NCBI RefSeq assembly: GCF_003129485.1
Contig: NZ_QFFG01000002.1
Span: forward strand, 310,001 to 374,000
Direction: 5' to 3'
Length of the DNA stretch: 64,000 nucleotides
Source of the DNA: Polaribacter aquimarinus
GTDB taxonomy: Bacteria; Bacteroidota; Bacteroidia; Flavobacteriales; Flavobacteriaceae
Made by a program: the position numbers and the translations under genes. Within the stretch, counting starts at the first letter, position 1. The number at the start of each line of letters is the position of its first letter. Shown piece after piece: positions 48,671 through 57,318 of the stretch. The notes under the pieces were generated by a model. The model made no database searches, had not been told where the DNA came from, and worked only from the letters and a program-made list of their open reading frames with translations.

Positions 48671-49672
48671 ATGATTTTAGTCACAGGAGGAACAGGTTTA
48701 GTTGGCGCACATTTGTTATATCATTTGATAAAAAATGATGAAAAAGTACGCGCTACTTATCGTTCTGAAGACAAGGTGAATAAAACCAAAGAGGTCTTTT
48801 CTTTTTATGCGGATGATGATTCATTATTTTCTAAAATAGAGTGGTTTAAAGCAGATATTACTGATGTGCCATCTATGATTCCTGCTTTTATTGATGTTGA
48901 AAAAGTATATCATTGTGCAGCACTCATTTCTTTTAATCCGAAAGATTATATAGAAATGCGAAAAGTGAATATTCACGGAACTGCAATTGTGGTAAATCTT
49001 TCTATTGACGCTAAAATTAAAAAATTATGTTTTGTAGGTTCTATTGCATCTGTTGGGAATTCCTTAAATGGAAACTTAATTACAGAAGAAAACGAATGGA
49101 ATAAAGAAGCAGATAATAACGGATATTCAATAACCAAATTTGGCGCAGAAATGGAAGTTTGGAGAGCAAGTCAAGAAGGAGTTGAGGTAGTAATTGTAAA
49201 TCCTGGTGTAATTTTAGGAAGTGGTTTTTTTAATGCGGGTTCTGGTAAATTGTTTTCTCAAGTTTTTAATGGATTTAAATTTTACACAGAAGGAATTACA
49301 GGTTTTGTTGGAGTAAAAGATGTTGTAAAAGCTATGATACAATTAATGGATTCAACAATTAAGAACGAACGATTCATTTTAGTTTCAGAAAATAAATCGT
49401 TTAAAGACATTTTCTTTTTGATTGCAGATGCTTTTGGTAAAAAAAGACCATCAATACAAATTAAATCTTGGCAAACAGCAATCTTTTGGAGGTTTGCTTG
49501 GGTTGTATCAAAATTTACAGGAAAAGAGCCTCTAATTTCAAAGTATTCTGCAAGAAGTGCGCATTCAATTTCAAAATATTCTTCAGAAAAAATTGAAAAA
49601 CGTTTAAATTTTCAGTTAGAAAAAATTAATCCTGTTATAACAAGTATTAGCAAAGATTTTACTCAAGATTAG
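48671..49672 (+). CDS. NAD-dependent epimerase/dehydratase family protein (extended SDR)
   Basis: A 333-residue protein. The Rossmann motif is MILVTGGTGLVGAHLLYHL (TGGxGxxG), the active-site pair is in NGYSITKFGAE (Tyr and Lys spaced three apart), and VNPGVILGSG follows. It resembles dihydroflavonol-4-reductase-like enzymes, with a substrate that cannot be inferred. Its 3' end overlaps the DUF4296 gene on the other strand by 14 bases. It starts 60 bases from divergent tyrS. Confidence 0.88.
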   Translation: MILVTGGTGLVGAHLLYHLIKNDEKVRATYRSEDKVNKTKEVFSFYADDDSLFSKIEWFKADITDVPSMIPAFIDVEKVYHCAALISFNPKDYIEMRKVNIHGTAIVVNLSIDAKIKKLCFVGSIASVGNSLNGNLITEENEWNKEADNNGYSITKFGAEMEVWRASQEGVEVVIVNPGVILGSGFFNAGSGKLFSQVFNGFKFYTEGITGFVGVKDVVKAMIQLMDSTIKNERFILVSENKSFKDIFFLIADAFGKKRPSIQIKSWQTAIFWRFAWVVSKFTGKEPLISKYSARSAHSISKYSSEKIEKRLNFQLEKINPVITSISKDFTQD

Positions 49673-50087
49673 AGTCTTTAATTGTTTCTAGCTTTGTTAA
49701 ATTTTTTTTAGATTTTGATATTGAATCTCGTCTAATAGAATCAAGCTGAGTTTTTAATTTAGTATAATACCTTTTTTTCTTTTCTAAACTGTTTTTTGCA
49801 TCTTCTATAATTTCTTTATAAGTATCTATAACTGAGGCATAATAAAAACTACTACTGGTAAACCTAATACTATCTATTTTATATTTATTGTAAACCAATG
49901 GAACATAATTTATTTGGTTTTCTAAATTTTTGTTTTTGATATATTTTGCAGCATTTGCAAGCAATAAATCTTCAATTAAAAGACTCATTGTGTCTTTTGG
50001 AATTAAATCTTTAGGTTTTTCAAAAATTGTATTACTTGTACAAGATAATAAGAATACAAACATTAAAAAAGTACTTATTTTTTTCAT
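49659..50087 (-). CDS. DUF4296 family lipoprotein
   Basis: A 142-residue lipoprotein with lipobox FLLSC (Cys16), then PKDLIPKDTMSLLIEDLLLANAA, typical of DUF4296. A YASVIDTYKEIIEDAKNSLEKKKRYY helix follows, then a Lys/Ser-rich C terminus. Its function is unknown; it follows pyrC by one base, as in other Bacteroidetes. It ends in the 3' part of the epimerase-like gene. Confidence 0.85.
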   Translation of the reverse strand: MKKISTFLMFVFLLSCTSNTIFEKPKDLIPKDTMSLLIEDLLLANAAKYIKNKNLENQINYVPLVYNKYKIDSIRFTSSSFYYASVIDTYKEIIEDAKNSLEKKKRYYTKLKTQLDSIRRDSISKSKKNLTKLETIKDSNLE

Positions 50088-50088
50088 T

Positions 50089-51426
50089 TTAACGATTAAA
50101 TGTCAAACGTTTTCCTTTAATTTCCTCATTAAAAACACCTTCATTATATATCAAATTACCATTTACAAAAGTATGTGTTATGGTTGATGAAAATGTTGTT
50201 CCTTCAAAAGGAGACCAACCACATTTGTATAAAATATTATCTTTAGAAATCGTTTGTGATTTATTTGGATCAATTAAAACTAAATCAGCATAAAACCCTT
50301 TTTTAATAAAGCCGCGTTTTTTAATTTGAAATAATTTAGCAGGATTATGACTCATTTTTTCAACAGCTTTTTCTATAGGAATCACACCTTCTTTCACCTT
50401 TTCTAAAATTGCTGTAACTGCATGTTGTACTAGAGGACCACCACTAGGAGCCTTGGTATAAACATTACTTTTTTCTTCTAGTGTATGAGGTGCATGATCT
50501 GTAGCTAAAACATCAATTCTATCATCTAATAAAGCTTCCCATAAGCCTAATCTGTCTTTTTCGGTTTTTACAGCAGGATTCCACTTAATTAATGTTCCTT
50601 TTTCTTCATAATTTGTATCGTTAAACCATAAATGATGAATACAAACTTCAGCAGTAATTTGTTTTTCTTCTAACGGAATATCATTTCTGAACAGTTCTGT
50701 TTCTTTGGCTGTAGAAACGTGAAAAATATGCAAACGAGCGCCTGTTTTTTTTGCCAACTCTATTGCTTTTGCAGACGAGATGTAACACGCTTCTTCACTC
50801 CTAATAACGGGATGATATTTAATTGGAATGTCATCTCCGTATTTTTCTTTAAACTCTGCTGTATTTTTTCTGATGGTTGCTTCGTCTTCACAATGAACAG
50901 AGATAATCATTTTTGTTGATAAGAAAATCTTTTCTAAAACTTCTACATCATCAACCAACATATTTCCAGTAGATGAACCTAAGAATAATTTAATACCTGC
51001 TACTTTTTTTGGATCGGTTTTTAGTAATTCTTCTAAATTGGTATTCGTACCTCCAAACATAAAAGAATAGTTAACATAAGATGTTTTTGAAGCAATTTCA
51101 AATTTATTTTCTAATAATTCTTGAGTCGTAGCTTGTGGAACTGTGTTGGGTTGTTCTATAAAAGTTGTTATTCCACCTGCTGCTGCTGCTCTACTTTCTG
51201 AAGCAATATTTGCTTTATGTGTTAAACCAGGTTCTCTAAAATGCACTTGGTCATCAATAAATCCTGGTATTAGATATTTTCCTGTAGCATCAATAATTTC
51301 TGTATTTTCGGGTGCAATGATATTGTTTGAAATTTCTTTTATAATTTCATTTTCTATAAAAACATCACTTAAAAAAGTTTTGTTTTCATTAACTATAGTT
51401 GCATTCTTTATTAAATAAGTACTCAT
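50089..51426 (-). CDS. pyrC: Dihydroorotase
   Basis: A 445-residue amidohydrolase. The metal-site motif is IDDQVHFREPGLTHK, in which Gln replaces the first His of the usual HxH; I recall this variant in other Bacteroidetes dihydroorotases. KLFLGSSTGNML carries the likely carboxylated Lys. ISVHCEDE, LHIFHVSTAKE and LATDHAPHT supply the remaining ligands. It cyclises carbamoyl-aspartate to dihydroorotate in pyrimidine synthesis. It lies between the Dpm1-like gene (7-base gap) and the DUF4296 gene (1 base), forming one operon. Confidence 0.92.
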   Translation of the reverse strand: MSTYLIKNATIVNENKTFLSDVFIENEIIKEISNNIIAPENTEIIDATGKYLIPGFIDDQVHFREPGLTHKANIASESRAAAAGGITTFIEQPNTVPQATTQELLENKFEIASKTSYVNYSFMFGGTNTNLEELLKTDPKKVAGIKLFLGSSTGNMLVDDVEVLEKIFLSTKMIISVHCEDEATIRKNTAEFKEKYGDDIPIKYHPVIRSEEACYISSAKAIELAKKTGARLHIFHVSTAKETELFRNDIPLEEKQITAEVCIHHLWFNDTNYEEKGTLIKWNPAVKTEKDRLGLWEALLDDRIDVLATDHAPHTLEEKSNVYTKAPSGGPLVQHAVTAILEKVKEGVIPIEKAVEKMSHNPAKLFQIKKRGFIKKGFYADLVLIDPNKSQTISKDNILYKCGWSPFEGTTFSSTITHTFVNGNLIYNEGVFNEEIKGKRLTFNR

Positions 51427-51433
51427 AGTTCCT

Positions 51434-52156
51434 TTATTTTGGCAATCCTTTTAATCTCATTTTTATTACTCCAAAAAGCGCTTCTGAAACAATATTCCCA
51501 CTCATTTTTGAAGCACCTAAATCTCTATCTGTAAATATTACCGATACTTCTTTTATGTTAAATTTATGCTTCCATGCTTTAAATTTCATTTCTATCTGAA
51601 AAGCATAGCCAATAAATTTTATTTTATCTAATTGTATAGTTTCTAAAACATTACGTTTCCAACAAACAAAACCCGCCGTGGTATCAAATACCGGAATCCT
51701 CGTTACAAAACGCACATACTTAGAAGCAAAATAAGAAAGTAATAGTCGCTTAATATCCCAATTCACTACATTTACTTGGTTATCTACATATCTTGATCCA
51801 ACTGAAACATCACCTCCTTCTATATGACAAGCATTGTATAACCTTACCAAATCTTTGGGATTGTGAGAAAAATCAGCATCCATTTCAATAATGTATTCAT
51901 ATTTTCTGGCTAAAGCCCATTTAAAACCATGAATATAAGCAGTACCTAATCCATTTTTACCTTTTCTTTTTTCGATAAAAAGTTGATTAGGAAACTCAAT
52001 CATTAAATTTTCTACAATCTTAGCTGTTCCATCTGGTGAATTGTCATCAACCACAAGAATATCAAAATTTTTCTCTTGCTCGAAAACAGTTTTTATAATA
52101 GCTTCGATGTTTTCTTTTTCGTTATAAGTAGGAATAATGACTAATGCGTCCGACAT
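51434..52156 (-). CDS. Polyprenol phosphate mannosyltransferase-like GT2
   Basis: A 240-residue GT2 protein without a membrane-anchor domain. It has DALVIIPTYNEKENIEAII, ILVVDDNSPDGTAKIV, EMDADFSHNPKDLVRL (DxD region) and the later GYAFQIEMKFKAW, as in Dpm1 enzymes. It moves a sugar from a nucleotide donor onto polyprenyl phosphate. The frame continues to 52186, but a consensus promoter at 52184-52191 overlaps that start, so the ATG at 52156 is used. First gene of the operon with pyrC and DUF4296. Confidence 0.9.
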   Translation of the reverse strand: MSDALVIIPTYNEKENIEAIIKTVFEQEKNFDILVVDDNSPDGTAKIVENLMIEFPNQLFIEKRKGKNGLGTAYIHGFKWALARKYEYIIEMDADFSHNPKDLVRLYNACHIEGGDVSVGSRYVDNQVNVVNWDIKRLLLSYFASKYVRFVTRIPVFDTTAGFVCWKRNVLETIQLDKIKFIGYAFQIEMKFKAWKHKFNIKEVSVIFTDRDLGASKMSGNIVSEALFGVIKMRLKGLPK

Positions 52157-52183
52157 AAAAAAATAATCATGTAGTAAGTAAGA

Positions 52184-52191
52184 CAAATATA
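52184..52191 (-). promoter_or_regulatory. -7 promoter element of the GT2/pyrC/DUF4296 operon
   Basis: TATATTTG on the minus strand, 27 bases before the ATG at 52156. Confidence 0.6.
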
Positions 52192-52205
52192 CACCAAATT
52201 ATTAC

Positions 52206-52213
52206 TAATTTTG
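52206..52213 (+). promoter_or_regulatory. -7 promoter element of the DUF4271/hemD operon
   Basis: TAATTTTG, perfect TAnnTTTG, overlaps the in-frame GTG at 52213, which therefore cannot be a start. The next in-frame start is TTG 52240, 26 bases beyond the element. Confidence 0.6.
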
Positions 52214-52239
52214 TGTTAATCTTAAACAAAACAAGAACG

Positions 52240-52881
52240 TTGCAAGCACTAGAAAGAACATACTCTAACAACTATTGGATAACCATTATTTTTATGATTC
52301 TGTTGTTGGTGATTTTTGTTTTAAAATTAACGAATCCTGAAAAATTAAAAGGCTATGCTTTTTCTTTACTATCAAAAAGTTTTATAGAGGATGAGGTTGA
52401 GGAAGATACTAGTTATTTTAATTCTTTTCAGATATTTATTTCATTATTTTCTGGCTTAGTTTTATCAATGGTTTTGTATAATTTTTTAATTTTTTACTCA
52501 AAGCAATTTACCAATAGTTTTTTTTCTTTTTGCATAATTTTTTTATCTGTGTTTTTCTATTTTATGATTAAATGGGGAATTGAATACTTACTTTCTATTG
52601 TTTTTAAAATAAAAAAAAGAGTTCGTTTTTTCTTAGTCTCTAAATTTAGCTACTTATATTCCATTTGTTTTTTTCTATTTTTAGGTGTGGTTTTAGTGCA
52701 ATATTCGCAATTAAGCACTCGTTTTTTACTCTTTTTTTCCATACTTTTATTTTTTACTCGTTTTCTACTTCATTTTTTCAACAACAAAAAGCTGATTTTT
52801 AGTAAGTTGTTTTATTTTATTTTGTACCTTTGCGCCTTCGAAATAGCACCGCTATTGATTTTGTTTAAATTGATGTTTTAA
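52240..52881 (+). CDS. DUF4271 family integral membrane protein
   Basis: A 213-residue protein with six hydrophobic segments and a short N-terminal stretch QALERTYSNNYWITIIF. In Bacteroidetes this family lies directly before the uroporphyrinogen-III synthase gene; its function is unknown. No ATG is available in frame before the first helix. The upstream GTG (52213) overlaps the promoter, so TTG at 52240 is taken as the start. hemD follows after 19 bases. Confidence 0.78.
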   Translation: MQALERTYSNNYWITIIFMILLLVIFVLKLTNPEKLKGYAFSLLSKSFIEDEVEEDTSYFNSFQIFISLFSGLVLSMVLYNFLIFYSKQFTNSFFSFCIIFLSVFFYFMIKWGIEYLLSIVFKIKKRVRFFLVSKFSYLYSICFFLFLGVVLVQYSQLSTRFLLFFSILLFFTRFLLHFFNNKKLIFSKLFYFILYLCAFEIAPLLILFKLMF

Positions 52882-52900
52882 TACTATAAAACGAAAGCGT

Positions 52901-53647
52901 ATGAAAGTGAAAACGATATTAGTATCGCAACCTGAACCGAAAGCAGAAACATCTCCTTATTTTGATTTATCGGACAAACAAAAGGTAAAAATAGATTTTA
53001 GACCTTTTATTCATGTAGAAGGAATTCCTGTGAAAGAGGTTAGAGGTCAAAAAATAGATTTGAAAAATTTTTCTGCAATAATTTTAACTAGTAGAAATGC
53101 AGTAGATCATTTCTTTAGAATCGCAGAAGAAATGCGCTTTAAGGTTCCAGATGACATGAAATATTTCTGTCAATCAGAAGCTGTTGCTTATTACTTGCAA
53201 AAATATGTAGTATATAGAAAGCGTAAGATTTATGTAGGTAAAAGAACTTTTCCTGAACTAACAAAATTGATTAAAAAACACAAAACTGAAAACTTTTTAT
53301 TACCGTCTTCAGATAAGCTAAAACCTTTAATTCCTGCTGAGTTAGATAAATTAGGAATTAAATGGACGAGAGCAGATTTATATAGAACTGTTGTAAGCGA
53401 TTTATCAGATTTAGAAAATGTATTTTATGATGTTTTGGTATTCTTTAGTCCTTCTGGAATTGAATCTTTATTAAAGAATTTCCCGAATTTTAAACAAAAC
53501 AATACAAGAATAGCCGTTTTTGGTAATTCTACGGTAAGAGCAGCTACAGAAGCAGGTTTAAAGTGCGATATTACAGCACCAACACCAGAAACACCTTCTA
53601 TGACAATGGCTTTAGATAAATATATTAAAGAAGTAAATAAGAAGTAA
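52901..53647 (+). CDS. hemD: Uroporphyrinogen-III synthase
   Basis: A 248-residue two-domain protein of the HemD fold: KTILVSQPEPK, FSAIILTSRNAVDHF, YFCQSEAVAYYL, DVLVFFSPSGIESLL and RIAVFGNSTVRAATEAGLKCDITAPTP-type segments. It closes and rearranges hydroxymethylbilane to uroporphyrinogen III in heme synthesis. The sequence is divergent as usual for this family. It follows the DUF4271 gene and has its own terminator at 53663-53690. Confidence 0.9.
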   Translation: MKVKTILVSQPEPKAETSPYFDLSDKQKVKIDFRPFIHVEGIPVKEVRGQKIDLKNFSAIILTSRNAVDHFFRIAEEMRFKVPDDMKYFCQSEAVAYYLQKYVVYRKRKIYVGKRTFPELTKLIKKHKTENFLLPSSDKLKPLIPAELDKLGIKWTRADLYRTVVSDLSDLENVFYDVLVFFSPSGIESLLKNFPNFKQNNTRIAVFGNSTVRAATEAGLKCDITAPTPETPSMTMALDKYIKEVNKK

Positions 53648-53662
53648 ATTTTACTTTTTTTG

Positions 53663-53691
53663 AAAAACCGAACAGAATTGTTCGGTTTTTT
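53663..53691 (+). terminator. Intrinsic terminator after hemD
   Basis: AAAAACCGAAC (53663-53673) pairs with GTTCGGTTTTT (53680-53690) around AGAATT. It is near-symmetric and may also serve the convergent methyltransferase operon ending at 53712. Confidence 0.88.
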
Positions 53692-53711
53692 GATTTAAAA
53701 CACTTCTCCCA

Positions 53712-54377
53712 TCATCTTGTTTTATAACATACTGTTTTTATAATACCTTTTGTATTTTCTAAGTGAATTTTTGATAACTCTTTTTGGCCTTTAATTTCTA
53801 AATAATAAGGAGCACAAAGTAAATCGATACCACTTTGTTTTTTTAATCGAATTCCTTGTCCAGAAATAATATCTTTATTGGGCGTAAATTCTCCATTAGG
53901 CAAATGCTCTGTTAAAATAACGTATTTATAATTTTTTAGCTTTTTTGTTATACTTAGTACTTCTTCATTAGATAAATGTTGTAAAACCTGTCTTAGAATT
54001 ACACAATCTGCTTCAGGAATATCTTCTTTAGAAATATCCAAACACAAAAACTCTAAGTTAGGTTTTTGATACTTTTCTTTATTGTGTTTTATCAACTGAG
54101 GAACTATATCAATCGCAAAATAATGTTTTGTAAAGTCTACCAAATGCTTACCTATATTAAAATCTCCACAACCTAAATCGCAAACCGTTAGTGGATTTTT
54201 AAAAGAGTTCAAAAAGTCAGCAACAACATTAAGGTAAGGATTTACAATTTTAGGATTGTGAGAACCCTCTCCAGAATAAAATCTGGTATTATTCTTACCC
54301 CAAAGTTTCATTTTATAGACTTGCTCCATAGCTTGTTGTGTTGGCCAGGGAGTTTTACTTTTTTTTAATGAACTCAA
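53712..54377 (-). CDS. Class I SAM-dependent methyltransferase
   Basis: A 221-residue protein with SAM-binding motif I VCDLGCGDFNIGKHL, motif II YFAIDIVPQL, and DCVILRQVLQHLS near motif IV, then YVILTEHLPNG. The N terminus has a charged stretch with WPTQQAMEQVYKMKLWG. The substrate is unknown. It is the last gene of a four-gene operon (4 bases after the AlbA_2 gene). Confidence 0.85.
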   Translation of the reverse strand: MSSLKKSKTPWPTQQAMEQVYKMKLWGKNNTRFYSGEGSHNPKIVNPYLNVVADFLNSFKNPLTVCDLGCGDFNIGKHLVDFTKHYFAIDIVPQLIKHNKEKYQKPNLEFLCLDISKEDIPEADCVILRQVLQHLSNEEVLSITKKLKNYKYVILTEHLPNGEFTPNKDIISGQGIRLKKQSGIDLLCAPYYLEIKGQKELSKIHLENTKGIIKTVCYKTR

Positions 54378-54381
54378 AACA

Positions 54382-55524
54382 TTAATTATTATATTTCACT
54401 TTTCGAATAACTCTCATCGCTTCTTTATACTTTATGTAGGTGGTTTTATCTTCTATAGTTTTTATATAGTTTTTTGCTTTTTTTAACTGTTCTGTAACTT
54501 CTAAAAACCCATGCAAATAGCAAATTAAAAAGTTAGTTGGTAAATTTAAAACATCTTTACGTTCTGCATCAGAAAGTAATATTCCTTTATCTATTTTTGA
54601 AACAATTAAAGAATTGCTGATGTAAATATGATGAATAATAGAAGCATCGAATTTTGGAGGTTTAAACAAAAACTCTTTTACTATATCATGTTTTCCATTT
54701 TCTTTAAAATTTATAATTGTTTTCTCTAAAGGATAAAGTTTTTCTTGTTTTTCTAAGCCTAAAAAAATATACTCAGTAACAATAAAAGATTTCTGATTAT
54801 AGGAAATCTGAACATCATCTAAGGCAGAAAAAAAGAGTTTTACTTGCTCATTAATCAGTTCTATGTCTACCCTAGTAAAATACTCTTGATTGTTAATTAT
54901 TTTTTTTTCGCCAGCCCAACACAATACAAATTGTTCATTAAATACTTTATATTTTGGGTTGTATCGTGGTTTATGATTATTGATGAAGTCGAAAACACCA
55001 TCTAACGTCAACTCGATATTGTTACGTGCATTGTTTTCTATGGCATCAACTATTGCTGTATTAGAATTACGCAACTCAAAACTTTTAGAAATAGGCATAG
55101 AATTACTTCCTCTTCTATAAAAAGCTGTTCCTTTTCGATATTTCCATGCGTTTTTTTTAAGAGATGTAATTTTATTGTTTGGGTGAATGGTTACCAAACC
55201 AATTACTTTATGTCTAGGTAATCTTGGAAAAGGAACATTTTCGTATTCAATTTTTGGAGGATTTTCTAGATAAGCATTTACCAAATTTTGTATTTTGCTA
55301 TCATCAAAAAAATCGACACCAATAATTTTATTTTCAGTGTCTTCTACTCCAATAACAATATAAGAATTGTTAAATGGATTGGAATTGGAAAGTGCACAAA
55401 TATGCTTTAAAAATTTAGCTTTTCCGTCTTTAGATTCTAGTGATAATTTTTGTTTTTTGTCATAAAAGCTATTCTCATCGTTATGAGAAAGCAGGTTTTT
55501 GATTAAAAGTCTTTTATTAATCAT
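54382..55524 (-). CDS. AlbA_2 (Schlafen-like) domain protein
   Basis: A 380-residue protein. The N-terminal about 160 residues fit the AlbA_2 domain: LSLESKDGKAKFLKHICALSN, NSYIVIGVEDTENKIIGVDFFDD and KGTAFYRRGSNSMP. The C-terminal 200 residues are unassigned, with VFNEQFVLCWAGEKKI and a helix-rich end. AlbA_2 proteins bind nucleic acid or nucleotides and are often regulators or defence components; neither is shown here. It lies between the aldo-keto reductase gene (2-base gap) and the methyltransferase gene (4-base gap). Confidence 0.8.
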   Translation of the reverse strand: MINKRLLIKNLLSHNDENSFYDKKQKLSLESKDGKAKFLKHICALSNSNPFNNSYIVIGVEDTENKIIGVDFFDDSKIQNLVNAYLENPPKIEYENVPFPRLPRHKVIGLVTIHPNNKITSLKKNAWKYRKGTAFYRRGSNSMPISKSFELRNSNTAIVDAIENNARNNIELTLDGVFDFINNHKPRYNPKYKVFNEQFVLCWAGEKKIINNQEYFTRVDIELINEQVKLFFSALDDVQISYNQKSFIVTEYIFLGLEKQEKLYPLEKTIINFKENGKHDIVKEFLFKPPKFDASIIHHIYISNSLIVSKIDKGILLSDAERKDVLNLPTNFLICYLHGFLEVTEQLKKAKNYIKTIEDKTTYIKYKEAMRVIRKVKYNN

Positions 55525-55526
55525 TT

Positions 55527-56390
55527 TTATGCAGTTTCTATTCCTGTACTAGCCTCCAATAACTCAAACCAATCTTCTAAATCTAAATCTACTGTAAGCG
55601 CTTTATTTGCATTTAAAATTCTGTCTTTATTGGTGGTTCCTATAACAGGAGAAATTTTTGCAGGATGCTTTAAAATCCAAGATAATAAGAGCACATCTTC
55701 AGAAACCAAGTATTTTTTTTTCAATTTTTGAAGAACATTTAAAATCCTTTTTGATTGTTGATTCTCTTTTCTGAAGACACTCCCTAAAGGGCTCCAACAC
55801 ATTGGTTGTATATTTTTTTGCAACATTTGATCTAAACTCCCATTATTCATTGCCAAATTTTGGGTTAAAGAAAACTCAATTTGATTTGTTTGAACAGACA
55901 TTTTATCCGCGAGTAAATCAATTTGGGAAGGCGTAAAATTAGATACTCCAAAATTGATAATTTTTTTACATTCTTTTAGTTCTAAAATAGCTTCTGCAAT
56001 TTCTTCTGCTTGCATTAAAGGACTTGGTCTATGTAATAAAAATGTATCTAAATAATCTGTTTTTAGATTCAGTAACGATTGATTTACACTCTTAATAATG
56101 TACTCTTTTGTATAATTATAATGTTTTATTTTATGATTTCTAATCCCATCTTTTAATTGTATTCCACATTTAGAAACCAACTGTATTTTTTTGCGTGAAA
56201 CTCCAGATTCTAAGAGTGCTTTACCAAACTCTGCTTCTGTAGTATAATCTCCATAAATATCTGCATGATCAAAAGTTGTATTACCATTTTTAACACAAAA
56301 CTGAATCATTTCAATTTGTGCTTTGGTAGAAAGTTGTTTTCCCCATTTGCCCCAAGACATACATCCAATTACAATTTCTGATTTTACCAT
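55527..56390 (-). CDS. Aldo/keto reductase
   Basis: A 287-residue TIM-barrel reductase: GCMSWGKWG, TTFDHADIYGDYTTEAEFG (catalytic Asp and Tyr), LVSKCGIQL (Lys), LHRPSP (His), NFGVSNFTPSQI and SPVIGTTNKDRI for NADPH binding. It reduces a carbonyl; the substrate cannot be inferred. It starts 3 bases after the SDR gene. Confidence 0.93.
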   Translation of the reverse strand: MVKSEIVIGCMSWGKWGKQLSTKAQIEMIQFCVKNGNTTFDHADIYGDYTTEAEFGKALLESGVSRKKIQLVSKCGIQLKDGIRNHKIKHYNYTKEYIIKSVNQSLLNLKTDYLDTFLLHRPSPLMQAEEIAEAILELKECKKIINFGVSNFTPSQIDLLADKMSVQTNQIEFSLTQNLAMNNGSLDQMLQKNIQPMCWSPLGSVFRKENQQSKRILNVLQKLKKKYLVSEDVLLLSWILKHPAKISPVIGTTNKDRILNANKALTVDLDLEDWFELLEASTGIETA

Positions 56391-56393
56391 TTT

Positions 56394-57146
56394 CTAATCT
56401 TTATTCAAAATTGTTGCACTAGCCTGAGCAGTTGGATATACTACTAAATCCTCTATGTTAACATGATAAGGTCTTGATATTACAAAATAAATAATATCTG
56501 CAATATCTTCTGCTTGCAGTGCCTGATACCCTGTATAAACAGCTTTTGCTTTTTTGCTATCGCCTTTAAAACGAACTTCAGAAAACTCGGTTGCCACTGC
56601 TCCTGGATGAATTCCTGATACACGAATATTATGTTTATTTAAATCTATTCTCATAGCCTTATTTAAAGCATTTACAGCGTGTTTTGAGGCACAATATACA
56701 TTTCCGTTTGGATACACTTCTTTACCAGCTATAGAACCAATATTCACAACAAAACCATCGTTTCTTTTTGTCATTTGAGGAATTATGGCTTTTGACACAT
56801 AGAGTAATCCTTTAACATTAATATCCATCATTGCATCCCAATCGTCTAAATTTCCATCTTGAATAGTTGACAAACCATGGGCATTACCTGCATTATTTAT
56901 AAGAATATCAACTTGTGCAAAATTCTCTGGAAGAGAACTAATTGCTTTATTTACTTCTTCTCTTTTAGAAACATCAAATTGTAAAATAATAACTTCTGTT
57001 AGGTTGCTTAATTTTTCTTGCAGTTGATGTAATCTTTCTAATCTTCTTCCGCAAAGAATTAATCGGATGTTGTTTTTGGCAAAAATTTCTGCAGTTGCTT
57101 TTCCAATTCCAGATGTAGCGCCTGTAATAAATGCTGTTTTATTCAT
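56394..57146 (-). CDS. Short-chain dehydrogenase/reductase
   Basis: A 250-residue classical SDR. It has the glycine motif FITGATSGIGKATAEI, LINNAGNAHG (NNAG), Ser in VNIGSIAG and the active pair YCASK, with the C-terminal PGAVATEF. It resembles YdfG-type serine/3-hydroxy acid dehydrogenases, though the substrate is not certain. First gene of the four-gene operon; no consensus promoter was found. Confidence 0.93.
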   Translation of the reverse strand: MNKTAFITGATSGIGKATAEIFAKNNIRLILCGRRLERLHQLQEKLSNLTEVIILQFDVSKREEVNKAISSLPENFAQVDILINNAGNAHGLSTIQDGNLDDWDAMMDINVKGLLYVSKAIIPQMTKRNDGFVVNIGSIAGKEVYPNGNVYCASKHAVNALNKAMRIDLNKHNIRVSGIHPGAVATEFSEVRFKGDSKKAKAVYTGYQALQAEDIADIIYFVISRPYHVNIEDLVVYPTAQASATILNKD

Positions 57147-57241
57147 AAATACCTGACATTATTTAATTCTTAAAAGTATAAAATTGAGCAATTTAGAAGC
57201 TATTAATAGAAGTTAATTTTTCATAAATTATGAACAAGAAA

Positions 57242-57265
57242 AAACCGTCCTCCTCAGGACGGTTT
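57242..57265 (-). terminator. Terminator of the lipoprotein gene at 57319-58251
   Basis: AAACCGTCCT (57242-57251), loop CCTC, then AGGACGGTTT (57256-57265), with an A run on the plus side that gives a minus-strand U tract. A second stem, TTGGTTATT/AATAACCAA (57275-57283 with 57288-57296), lies just before it. Confidence 0.88.
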
Positions 57266-57318
57266 CTCTTTCAATTGGTTATTGAGAAATAACCAACCAA
57301 AAATCAACTAACCAAACT

